Shown: in pieces, positions 1 through 5,542 of the stretch | Numbering within the stretch: position 1 is the first letter of the stretch | How the letters are laid out: each line of letters opens with the position of its first letter | Source: Candidatus Omnitrophota bacterium | GTDB lineage: Bacteria; Omnitrophota; Gorgyraeia; B26-G9 | Length of the DNA: 7,737 nucleotides | Assembly (NCBI GenBank): GCA_018399295.1 | Contig: JAGYOO010000057.1 | Coordinates: forward strand, 1 to 7,737 | Direction: 5' to 3' | Position numbers and translations under genes: made by a program | The notes under the pieces: generated by a model | Seen by the model: the letters and a program-made list of their open reading frames with translations, nothing else | Databases searched by the model: none | What the model was told of the DNA's origin: nothing

Positions 1-1287
1 CGCGGTGCTTACTTTCAGATTCAGTTCCGCGGCTGCAGTTTGGAAATCCATGCCGCTGGACATGAGTTCAACGATTTTTTCCCGGATACTCTGAGCATGT
101 TCCCGCGCGGCCTCTTCTGTTTTTGCCTGGATAAACTTTTCGCGGACAGCCTCGCGTGCCTCTTCAAACTCAGGGATATATGGAGCCACTTTCTTATCCA
201 GGGCAAGTATATAGTAGGCCTCGGGGGTTTGAATTATTTCGCTGACTTCTCCCCGCTTAAGTGAAAACGCCGCTTTTTGAAACGGCAGATTCAGTCCGAT
301 CCCTGGTACAGCTTCCAGTAATGAGAAAGGAGCGGTTTTACGGATATTCAGGTTCATTTCTGTTGTCACTTTTTCCAGATCCGACTGGGAATAGAGACGT
401 CTCATCACGGCGCGGGCGAGTTCCATGGCTTTTTCTTCTGATTCCCGTTCCGTGATTATCTTTCGGATTACTCCGGTCGCGTCCTCCAACGAAATATAAT
501 CGGTTGCTTCCTGCGAAACCCGGAATTCTTCCTTGTGCGAATCGTAGTAATCCTGGATCCGGTCTTCGCTGACCTCAATATTGTCTTTTATGTCACTGAG
601 TCTGATTTCCAGATACTTGACGCTGACCTGTTCCGGCTTTTGGAAATCGCTCCGGTGTTTTGAGTAGTATTCTTCTACCGCGGCTTCGTCCTCGATTTCT
701 ACCAGATCCCGGAAGTTTGCCGGAGCGATCAGAACATAATCGGCGTCAGCTGTCTGATTCTCCGCGCGATAGGCCTCTTCGATTTCTTTTTCGCTTACTT
801 TTACATTTTCAGTTACCTGCTCGCTAAGTTTGCCGATCAGCAGGTTTTCATTCATCGCTCTTTCAAACTCGGCCTCTGGTACCTGGAAGGTCCGACCCAC
901 GATAAGAGAATAAATCTGAGGGGTAAGGTCGACCTGTGAAAACAACGGAAGTCCCCGGATGTATTCCACCAACTCTTTATTGTCTACCTTAATGCCGCGG
1001 TTCTTTGCTTCTTGCAGCAGAATCAGTCTTACCCACGCCTGTTCGTCAAGATCCAGTGTCCGTTCAAAGTCCGGGCCGTAACTGAGACGGGCATTAATAT
1101 AGGCGGCCTTTTGCGCTTCCTGAAACTCTTTCCAGGTGACCTTGCGTTCATACAGTTTGCCGGCATAGCCGGACTGTCTATCCCCTACTGAACTACCGAT
1201 GTTCCAGATCACAAACGCGGGTACTACAAGTATTGCTAATACCCACATTATGGTTTTTGTGAACTTTCTAAGATTTTTGAATAACAT
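1..1287 (-). CDS. SurA N-domain/PpiD-like membrane-anchored periplasmic chaperone (3' end missing)
   Basis: The reading frame is open from an ATG at 1287 to the window edge (429 codons, no stop), so the C-terminus is missing. Residues 1-12 are basic (MLFKNLRKFTKT). Residues 13-31 form one hydrophobic segment, giving an inner-membrane anchor with the rest in the periplasm. About residues 45-240 are helical, charged and SurA_N-like. A parvulin-like half-domain follows: LPFQKAAFSLKRGEVSEII starts at residue 334 and leads to EAYYILAL, the usual C-terminal half of a PpiC domain. The GDLG-type motif of active parvulins is not visible, so catalysis is doubtful, as in E. coli PpiD. The tail resembles the helical C-terminal part of PpiD. 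Expected role: folding or holding outer-membrane and secreted proteins. A G-run lies 3 nt before the ATG as a modest ribosome site. The family call is firm; the exact orthology is not. Confidence 0.85.
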   Translation of the reverse strand, partial: MLFKNLRKFTKTIMWVLAILVVPAFVIWNIGSSVGDRQSGYAGKLYERKVTWKEFQEAQKAAYINARLSYGPDFERTLDLDEQAWVRLILLQEAKNRGIKVDNKELVEYIRGLPLFSQVDLTPQIYSLIVGRTFQVPEAEFERAMNENLLIGKLSEQVTENVKVSEKEIEEAYRAENQTADADYVLIAPANFRDLVEIEDEAAVEEYYSKHRSDFQKPEQVSVKYLEIRLSDIKDNIEVSEDRIQDYYDSHKEEFRVSQEATDYISLEDATGVIRKIITERESEEKAMELARAVMRRLYSQSDLEKVTTEMNLNIRKTAPFSLLEAVPGIGLNLPFQKAAFSLKRGEVSEIIQTPEAYYILALDKKVAPYIPEFEEAREAVREKFIQAKTEEAAREHAQSIREKIVELMSSGMDFQTAAAELNLKVSTA

Positions 1288-1344
1288 ATTCCCCCCGGTA
1301 CTGGTAAAATTACATGAGATAATAAAAAATGATTTGCGAAGTTT

Positions 1345-1373
1345 AGTATATAAGAATTCATGCTCATTTGCAA
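1345..1373 (-). promoter_or_regulatory. Sigma70-like promoter of the PpiD-like gene
   Basis: On the minus strand, TTGCAA (1373-1368) and TATACT (1350-1345) are separated by exactly 17 nt. The predicted start of transcription is near 1338, giving a leader of about 50 nt before the ATG at 1287. The surrounding 100 bp is AT-rich, unlike the genes. Box matches and spacing are good, but no experimental support is possible from sequence alone. Confidence 0.6.
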
Positions 1374-1532
1374 ATTCTTTGAACAGTGTTGTCAAACTAA
1401 AATGTCCCAGGAAGATTTTTTTGTTTTGCCTAAATATGGTCTGATTTCTTAATCTAAGAGTTTCGGGTAAGCAATGGGGGGGCTGTGCCCGCCCCAGCGT
1501 TACATGGTGCTATTTCTAAGACTTAGCGACCC

Positions 1533-1882
1533 GGACTTCCTCGCTTCGCTCAGTCGCGGCGACTTGGCAGTCCTGCCTCTTCCTGAGTAAAACTTGCCAG
1601 TTTTTAGGCAAGTTTCCCAGCTGGAAGCCTCAGGGCGGCGCTGTTTCGCCACCTTGGCTTTCATCCGGCCTCCTAAGCCTAAGAAAATCGACGCGCCATT
1701 AACTAAAGGGGCTCCCGGTATCCCCACCCACCCTCCTTGATCTTGGGCCACTTCTAGGAAAAAATTATCATTAATAAAATCTAAACACAGGGGTGGCGGG
1801 CGGGCTTGATAGCGGAACCTATAGCGAAATTATTTGCTGATTTTCTTTGATTTAGACGACCGAACGAAGTGAGGGAAGGTCA
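1533..1882. repeat. Inverted copies of a 24-25-nt motif about 300 bp apart
   Basis: GACTTCCTCGCTTCGCTCAG then TCG on the plus strand (from 1534) recurs in inverted, diverged form at 1858-1882, whose reverse complement begins GACCTTCCCTCACTTCGTTC and ends GGTCG. With small gaps most positions agree. The motif contains its own short inverted core (GAGCGAAGC-like). The two copies could be terminal repeats of a decayed small element or just two members of a dispersed repeat family. The space between them holds no credible gene. Confidence 0.4.
1590..1615. repeat. Perfect 9-bp inverted repeat (hairpin)
   Basis: AAACTTGCC (1590-1598) and GGCAAGTTT (1607-1615) are exact reverse complements around an 8-nt loop. 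No T-run follows on either strand, so it is not a canonical terminator. Its role is unknown. Confidence 0.6.
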
Positions 1883-1948
1883 GGGAGTCTAGATGATTCT
1901 AAATGTTCATACAACCCGTGGCGCCTTAGGAAGCGCAGGAGCAATCCT

Positions 1949-2042
1949 ACGTTTTGGTTTTTCCGTGAAGTGCTCACCTGAGATCCCCTTTTAGGGGCTG
2001 GGGGTCTTACAGGAAAGAACCAAAACGTTCGCTCCGAGCACT
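1949..2042. repeat. Long nested inverted repeat with a possible pseudoknot
   Basis: ACGTTTTGGTT (1949-1959) pairs perfectly with AACCAAAACGT (2018-2028). TTTCC (1960-1964) extends the stem with GGAAA (2012-2016) across one bulged G, giving 16 bp. A few more pairs form between 1965-1970 and 2006-2010 with single-base bulges. Inside lies CCCC-TTTTA-GGGG (1985-1997). AGTGCTC (1969-1975), located within the arm, is the exact complement of GAGCACT (2036-2042) just outside it, so a pseudoknot or an alternative fold is possible. Strand of transcription, if any, is unknown. It may be a structured RNA, a dispersed repeat, or the end of a mobile element. Confidence 0.6.
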
Positions 2043-2061
2043 CCGTGCGCCTGCTTTCTTT

Positions 2062-2092
2062 GGTTACTTTCTTTGCGTTAAAGAAAGTAACC
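2062..2092. repeat. Perfect 13-bp hairpin
   Basis: GGTTACTTTCTTT (2062-2074) and AAAGAAAGTAACC (2080-2092) are exact complements around the loop GCGTT. CCGGGG follows rather than a T-run, so it is not a standard terminator in the plus direction, and the minus direction also lacks one. From memory, stems beginning GGTTACTTTCTTT occur as dispersed repeats in many bacterial genomes, which suggests a repeat family rather than a local regulator. Confidence 0.65.
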
Positions 2093-2098
2093 CGGGGT

Positions 2099-2118
2099 TA
2101 AGGGGCGGAGCGCCCTTA
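2099..2118. repeat. Small hairpin TAAGGG/CCCTTA
   Basis: TAAGGG (2099-2104) and CCCTTA (2113-2118) pair around an 8-nt GC-rich loop, six nt after the 13-bp hairpin. It is probably part of the same repeat unit. Confidence 0.4.
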
Positions 2119-2193
2119 GTAATACAATCTTATCAGAAGGATTATTAAAGGGGCAGGCACAAAGCTTCCCTGAAATTCTTAGAAATAAACCTG

Positions 2194-2243
2194 TAGGACA
2201 TCTCTACTTTGGCAGAATAGGACATTATCATTCTGGCATTACA
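2194..2243. mobile_element. Possible solitary insertion-sequence end with 24-nt subterminal repeats
   Basis: Two adjoining 24-nt units share the pattern TAGGACAT-N9-GGCA (2194-2217 and 2218-2241, about 16 of 24 positions equal). Read on the minus strand, the segment starts TGTAATGCC at 2243 and contains ATGTCCTA twice. Repeated motifs close to a TGTA-type tip are known in the ends of some DDE transposon families, for example IS21-like elements. No transposase gene or matching second end is present here, so if this is an element end it is a remnant. The family assignment is an inference. Confidence 0.4.
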
Positions 2244-2271
2244 TAGAAGGCAAGCGGCACGCCCCCCCCTG

Positions 2272-2327
2272 TTTTGACCTCATGACCTTTTGACCTCATG
2301 AGCTTATGAGCTTACGAGCTAAGATGC
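2272..2327. repeat. Tandem run of seven related 8-bp units
   Basis: The stretch divides without gaps into TTTTGACC, TCATGACC, TTTTGACC, TCATGAGC, TTATGAGC, TTACGAGC and TAAGATGC. The first sixteen bases are repeated with one change, after which the unit drifts step by step. It lies between a C-tract and the nfu terminator. The pattern points to slippage-type growth of an 8-bp unit with later divergence. No coding or regulatory role is evident. Confidence 0.65.
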
Positions 2328-2334
2328 TTAAAGT

Positions 2335-2369
2335 AAAAAAGCGGAGGGTGTTAAGCCCGCCGCTTTTTT
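2335..2369 (-). terminator. Rho-independent terminator after nfu (bidirectional in form)
   Basis: On the minus strand, GCGGCGGG (2363-2356) and CCCTCCGC (2348-2341) form a 7-bp stem with one mismatch around a 7-nt loop, followed by TTTTTT (2340-2335). It begins 12 bp after the nfu stop codon. The A-run before the stem becomes a T-run on the other strand, so it could stop transcripts from both sides. Confidence 0.85.
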
Positions 2370-2381
2370 GCTGCTTCTTTT

Positions 2382-2609
2382 TTATACCGCCTCGACCCCT
2401 TTTACCTCCGGGATCTCCTGCTGCATCCGGCGTTCGACTCCCATTTTCAGGGTCATCTGACTCATCGGACAGCTGCCGCAGGCCCCTTTAAGCCGGACGT
2501 GAACAATATTATCTTCCGTAATCCCAACGAGTTCAATGTCCCCTCCGTCCGCCTGCAGCGACGGCCGCAACTCATCAATAACCTTGTTCACTTTTTCCTG
2601 TTCAATCAT
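2382..2609 (-). CDS. nfu: NifU C-terminal domain (Nfu-type) Fe-S carrier
   Basis: This 75-residue protein is a stand-alone NifU C-terminal domain, the normal length for such minimal Nfu proteins. The conserved LRPSLQADGGDIELV block spans about residues 14-28 and the metal-binding CGSC motif (Cys44, Cys47) sits inside a conserved GACGSCPMS stretch. Nfu proteins bind a 4Fe-4S cluster between two subunits through CxxC and pass it to apo-enzymes in the cytoplasm. A strong AGGAGGGG site ends 7 nt before the ATG. It is the last gene of the train, 108 bp downstream of the DUF167 gene and directly before the terminator. Aconitase, encoded upstream, is a plausible but unproven client. Confidence 0.93.
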   Translation of the reverse strand: MIEQEKVNKVIDELRPSLQADGGDIELVGITEDNIVHVRLKGACGSCPMSQMTLKMGVERRMQQEIPEVKGVEAV

Positions 2610-2628
2610 AATTAATCCCCTCCTGAAC

Positions 2629-2669
2629 GCTCTTGCGAGAGCTTGTTTTTTCCGGCGCCTGCGCCGGAA
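2629..2669. repeat. Two adjacent hairpins between the DUF167 and nfu genes
   Basis: TTCCGGCGC (2650-2658) and GCGCCGGAA (2661-2669) form a 9-bp perfect arm pair separated by 2 nt (in RNA, a slightly shorter stem with a 4-6-nt loop). GCTCT (2629-2633) and AGAGC (2638-2642) form a second, weaker stem with loop TGCG. In the minus-strand transcript they lie about 15 nt upstream of the nfu ribosome site and lack a U-run, so they fit an mRNA processing or stability element better than termination. On the plus strand the weaker stem is followed by TTGTTTTTT and could act as a weak antisense terminator. Confidence 0.5.
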
Positions 2670-2717
2670 TTCCTCTCAATCTTCTCCGGACAGCCAACCG
2701 GCCTCCTGAGAATAATC

Positions 2718-2942
2718 TTAATCTTCGTTTACTTCCACGACTTTTCTGGGACTGGAAAATCCGCGGACAATAGCAATAGCCGACTTTTTCACCTGAAGAT
2801 AATCCGACAGAAGATCGACTACCCGCTTATTGGCGCGTCCCTTTTCCGGGGCCACGCTTACCCGCACTGTGATCCCACCGTCCTGACGCCGGACCACCTC
2901 GTTCCGGCCGGCCCCGGCAACAACCTTGATCTCCAGAAGCAC
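2718..2942 (-). CDS. DUF167/YggU family protein
   Basis: This 74-residue protein matches the DUF167 (YggU) family over its whole length: an opening V-x-A-G-A-x-R-N-E-V segment (residues 8-16), the signature APEKGRANK (31-39), a helix VVDLLSDYLQV, and GFSSPRK (61-67). The family is widespread, small and cytoplasmic; its biochemical role is not established. The start is a GTG, 3 nt after the TrpB2 stop. No close Shine-Dalgarno site is visible (GGAGG lies about 14 nt upstream), so translation is probably coupled to the upstream gene. Confidence 0.88.
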   Translation of the reverse strand: MLLEIKVVAGAGRNEVVRRQDGGITVRVSVAPEKGRANKRVVDLLSDYLQVKKSAIAIVRGFSSPRKVVEVNED

Positions 2943-2945
2943 GGC

Positions 2946-4304
2946 TTATTCCCCGACCTCCGGAAGTTCTCTCAGTGATTCCTGTATCCGATCCTCCGGA
3001 TACTCGTAATCATCCAGCTGCCCCGCGAGATACTTATCATAAGAGGCCAGATCGAAAAATCCGTGGCCGCTAAAATTCAATACGATATTTTTTTCCTGCT
3101 TTTCTTCCCGGCAGCGAATCGCCTCATCAATCGCCGCCCGAATCGCGTGCGAGGTTTCCGGAGCGGGGATTCGGCCTTCGGTCCGGGCAAAAGTAAGAGC
3201 CGCCTCAAACACCGAGTTCTGACCGTAACTGCGCGGTTCAATAATGCCTTCATTCTGCAGGTAACTGACCAGCGGAGCCATCCCATGATAGCGCAGGCCC
3301 CCGGCGTGGATACAGGGCGGCACAAAGTTATGACCCAGGGTAAACATCTTTATCAGAGGAGTCATTTTTGCCGTATCGCCAAAATCATACCGGTACGGTC
3401 CCTTCGTAAGAGTGGGACAGGCGGTCGGTTCAGTAGCGATAAACCGGATATCACGCTTTTCGTTTTCCGGGCCGAAGACAAATGGAAAAATAAATCCACC
3501 AAAGTTACTTCCGCCACCCACGCAGCCGATCATAATGTCCGGCTTCGCTCCAATCGACTCCAGCTGTCTTCGGGTCTCCAGTCCCACTACGGTCTGGTGC
3601 ATAAGCACATGATTTAAAACGCTGCCCAGAGCATATTTGGTGTCGGCATTGGCCACAGCCTCTTCCACCGCTTCACTTATCGCCATGCCCAGGCTACCCG
3701 GGCAATCCGGATCCTTCTCCAGCAGCGCCCGGCCACAGGCGGTCTGTTTACTCGGGCTGGGAAATACCTTGGCGTTCCAGATATGCATCAGAGATCTGCG
3801 ATAAGGCTTCTGATCATAGCTGACCCTTACCATATACACCTCGCATTCCAGTCCGAAGAAATTGCTGGCAAAAGCCAGCGCGCAGCCCCACTGCCCGGCC
3901 CCGGTCTCAGTAGTCAGACGGCGGGTTCCGGAGATCTTATTGTAATAGGCCTGGGGAACGGCGGTATTCGGCTTGTGTGATCCGGCCGCGCTTACAGATT
4001 CATCTTTATAAAAAATCCGGGCCGGAGTATTAAGAAATTTTTCCAGTTTACGGGCCCGGATAAGCGGTGTCGGACGCCACAGAGAATAGATATTCTTCAC
4101 CTCTTCCGGGATATCTATCCATCTCTGCGTACTGACCTCCTGCTCAATCAGGGGGTCGGGAAATATCAGAGAAAAGTCTTCGGCAGTCGCTGGTTTCCCG
4201 GTTCCCGGGTGAAGGGCCGGAGGCACAGGTTTGGCCAGATCCGCCTGAATGTTATACCAGCGTGCCGGTAAATCTCTTTTGCTTAAAAAGATCGAGTCTT
4301 CCAT
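2946..4304 (-). CDS. trpB: Tryptophan synthase beta chain, TrpB2 type
   Basis: This 452-residue PLP enzyme joins indole and L-serine to form L-tryptophan. The TrpB2 subtype shows in the N-terminal extension ([12 protein letters not shown], residues 11-22), the length of about 450 residues (TrpB1 is near 400), and the loop around ARIFYKDES. The PLP lysine is Lys111 in [17 protein letters not shown] (132-140) is the COMM-domain entry, and GGGSN (263-267) is the cofactor phosphate loop. [12 protein letters not shown] (376-387) and SGHG (412-415) are also conserved. No trpA or other trp gene is adjacent. TrpB2 proteins often act without a stable alpha partner, using free indole, though this is not shown for this one. 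The ATG has a GAGGAGG site 4 nt upstream, inside the end of the preceding gene (22-bp overlap), which suggests coupling. Confidence 0.95.
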   Translation of the reverse strand: MEDSIFLSKRDLPARWYNIQADLAKPVPPALHPGTGKPATAEDFSLIFPDPLIEQEVSTQRWIDIPEEVKNIYSLWRPTPLIRARKLEKFLNTPARIFYKDESVSAAGSHKPNTAVPQAYYNKISGTRRLTTETGAGQWGCALAFASNFFGLECEVYMVRVSYDQKPYRRSLMHIWNAKVFPSPSKQTACGRALLEKDPDCPGSLGMAISEAVEEAVANADTKYALGSVLNHVLMHQTVVGLETRRQLESIGAKPDIMIGCVGGGSNFGGFIFPFVFGPENEKRDIRFIATEPTACPTLTKGPYRYDFGDTAKMTPLIKMFTLGHNFVPPCIHAGGLRYHGMAPLVSYLQNEGIIEPRSYGQNSVFEAALTFARTEGRIPAPETSHAIRAAIDEAIRCREEKQEKNIVLNFSGHGFFDLASYDKYLAGQLDDYEYPEDRIQESLRELPEVGE

Positions 4305-4618
4305 GCCGCCTCCTCTTTTATTGCTGCTGACTTAATGATTTCGTTGACCGGATTTTCCTTATACGCGCACTGCCAGTTACCCGGCCAGTCACGTTGCAGG
4401 ATCTCTCTTACCGGAACACAGTTGAATATCCGGCCGCCGCGAGTGCGTCTCGGGCCGAAGCGATGCGAATAAATCGGACAAAAGTAGCGGCCATCACCGA
4501 CTGGAGTGAGATGTTCACAGGGGTCATCGGCCGCGCCGCAGCAGAGACCGCACCGCCGGCATCGCGCCTCAAACTGCTTTTCTTTCTGTTCCTGATACGC
4601 GTCATAGTCCATATTCAT
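4283..4618 (-). CDS. YkgJ-like cysteine-cluster protein
   Basis: A 111-residue cytoplasmic protein with eight cysteines: Cys20, 23, 26 and 27 in CRRCGLCCG, then Cys34, 47, 67 and 84. The opening CxxCxxCC pattern is that of the YkgJ/UPF0153 family, thought to chelate iron or zinc. The rest ([18 protein letters not shown], then FNCVPV and WPGNWQC) is well structured but not assigned by me. The function is unknown; metal binding is inferred from the cysteine pattern. The start is uncertain between Met1 and Met3 because no strong ribosome site precedes either. A promoter lies directly upstream, and the 3' end overlaps trpB by 22 bp, carrying its ribosome site. Confidence 0.8.
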   Translation of the reverse strand: MNMDYDAYQEQKEKQFEARCRRCGLCCGAADDPCEHLTPVGDGRYFCPIYSHRFGPRRTRGGRIFNCVPVREILQRDWPGNWQCAYKENPVNEIIKSAAIKEEAAWKTRSF

Positions 4619-4640
4619 AACTCATTGAACTTAAATAGGA

Positions 4641-4669
4641 AATTTACCATAAATCCGGGCTTCCGTCAA
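4641..4669 (-). promoter_or_regulatory. Internal sigma70-like promoter before the YkgJ-like/trpB genes
   Basis: On the minus strand, TTGACG (4669-4664) and TAAATT (4646-4641) are separated by exactly 17 nt within the 62-bp gap after the AllA-like gene. The predicted start of transcription near 4634 leaves a leader of about 16 nt. It would let the last four genes be expressed apart from the aconitase part of the train. Confidence 0.5.
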
Positions 4670-4680
4670 CGCGGAACCGG

Positions 4681-5121
4681 TCACAGCCGAAAAAACTGAA
4701 GCTTCACCAGGCTATTTTCGGTAATCTTAACGTGGGCCTCTTTTCCCAAAGTCACGATACCGTGCCACACAGCCTTTTTCAGAATAACCGGTTTATCCAG
4801 AATAAATGCCTCGATCTTCCGGGGTGCCTTTCCCCGGGAAACGTAAAGAACCGCTTTGCCTTTTACCGGTTCAAAGCTTTCTTTGGATCGCGGGTGTCTT
4901 TCCAATTTGTCAATCTGCCGGTCTCTTACCACTAAATACGCGATGCGCCACCCGACCCGCGCGGATTCCCGGGTAACGATCCGAAACAGATTCTTCTTTC
5001 CCGTAACCGGTCCGGGCCACTCGATTACCCACCCATACGGTTTAAACGCCTTCGCGGTCACCGGCCGGGGCCGCGCGTCAACCAGATATTTTCGTTTGGA
5101 ATCCGGAAAGATCAGACTCAT
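4681..5121 (-). CDS. Ureidoglycolate-lyase (AllA)-like cupin protein
   Basis: A 146-residue protein resembling the AllA family (PF04115). It has the opening block VTAKAFKPYGWVIE (residues 21-34), the ERHP-x6-FEP motif (74-85), an IEAFILDKPV strand and AVWHGIV (117-123), corresponding to the family's GVWH element. AllA cleaves ureidoglycolate to glyoxylate and urea in allantoin use, but no purine-catabolic gene is near, so the substrate here is open. I use the ATG at 5121, 2 nt after the OsmC stop (TGA-AA-ATG). A TTG at 5127 is in frame but would overlap the OsmC stop. No strong ribosome site is visible, so coupling to the OsmC gene is likely. Confidence 0.75.
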   Translation of the reverse strand: MSLIFPDSKRKYLVDARPRPVTAKAFKPYGWVIEWPGPVTGKKNLFRIVTRESARVGWRIAYLVVRDRQIDKLERHPRSKESFEPVKGKAVLYVSRGKAPRKIEAFILDKPVILKKAVWHGIVTLGKEAHVKITENSLVKLQFFRL

Positions 5122-5123
5122 TT

Positions 5124-5519
5124 TCAACCAGTCTTCAAATCAATCGTGATTCCGGCACTGTGTTTAATCGTGTTATGGATCACGCACTTGCGGGCTACGT
5201 TGAGTACCGCCTCCCGCCGTTTTCCCACTTCCGCTGCGGGCAAATGAATATCCAGTCCGATATTGTCAAGCCGGGACGGATTTGTCTCCTTATCAGCGCG
5301 GATAACAATGCGCATCCCGGTCGGATCAAGTCCGACGTTTTCGCAGTATCCCAGGACATAGAAGCCAATACAGCTGGTCAGGCTTACGAGAAAATAATCC
5401 GAAGGATTTGGAGCGGAGTCATCACCGCCGTGTTCCACCGACAGATCCACGGCAATCTCATGCTGCCCGATTTTGGTGAGAAATTTTTTACCTGTCTTAT
5501 AATTCAGTGTAATCTCCAT
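5124..5519 (-). CDS. OsmC/Ohr-family thiol peroxidase-like protein
   Basis: A 131-residue OsmC-family protein of usual length. It carries both redox cysteines: Cys50 in SLTSCIGFY and Cys112 in RKCVIHNTI (family form CPVHNT). PNPSDYFLVSLTSC (residues 38-50) is the typical central-helix entry. OsmC/Ohr proteins are cytoplasmic dimers that reduce organic hydroperoxides. The sequence lacks clear Ohr-specific features, so I keep the wider family name. An AAGGTGAT site lies about 6 nt before the ATG. The exonuclease stop is 23 nt upstream and the AllA-like start 2 nt downstream, so the three are probably cotranscribed. Confidence 0.9.
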   Translation of the reverse strand: MEITLNYKTGKKFLTKIGQHEIAVDLSVEHGGDDSAPNPSDYFLVSLTSCIGFYVLGYCENVGLDPTGMRIVIRADKETNPSRLDNIGLDIHLPAAEVGKRREAVLNVARKCVIHNTIKHSAGITIDLKTG

Positions 5520-5542
5520 AACAGATCACCTTTCTTTACATC

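Larger units (their letters stand above)
1400..2334. other. Gene-free, repeat- and hairpin-rich intergenic region
   Basis: About 930 bp between the PpiD-like promoter and the nfu terminator contain no ORF with a family resemblance, a proper ribosome site or normal composition. What can be seen is structural: a 9-bp hairpin (1590-1615), inverted motif copies (1533-1557 and 1858-1882), a nested inverted repeat (1949-2028), a perfect 13-bp hairpin (2062-2092), a small hairpin (2099-2118), a 24-nt tandem repeat (2194-2241) and an 8-bp repeat run (2272-2327). G/C tracts occur at 1476-1496, 1790-1805 and 2260-2269. I see no tRNA, rRNA or CRISPR repeat. It is best read as accumulated dispersed repeats and insertion remnants, perhaps including a structured RNA. 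Confidence 0.7.

Noticed and set aside
1390..1395. Perfect TTGACA on the minus strand upstream of the PpiD-like gene
   Set aside because: No acceptable -10 box lies 16-18 nt downstream; the TTGCAA/TATACT pair further on is the better promoter.
1530..1545. GAGGAAGTCCGGG on the minus strand, resembling the start of the RNase P RNA core
   Set aside because: One base differs from the consensus and no matching ACAGAA-type 3' core follows on that strand. The TAGATGA at 1890-1896 is on the other strand.
1500..1751. 83-codon minus-strand ORF in the repeat-rich region
   Set aside because: It starts with GTG without a ribosome site, is very rich in R, S, G and K, and runs through hairpins and the inverted repeat motif. 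It matches no family I know. Probably a chance frame.
2643..2978. 111-codon plus-strand ORF
   Set aside because: It spans a hairpin and the antisense of the DUF167 gene, which matches its family over the full length.
3063..3617. 184-codon plus-strand ORF
   Set aside because: It lies antisense inside trpB, whose PLP motifs are unmistakable; its protein has no family features.
5125..5127. TTG as the start of the AllA-like gene
   Set aside because: An ATG two codons on gives a standard start just after the OsmC stop, and the TTG has no better ribosome site.
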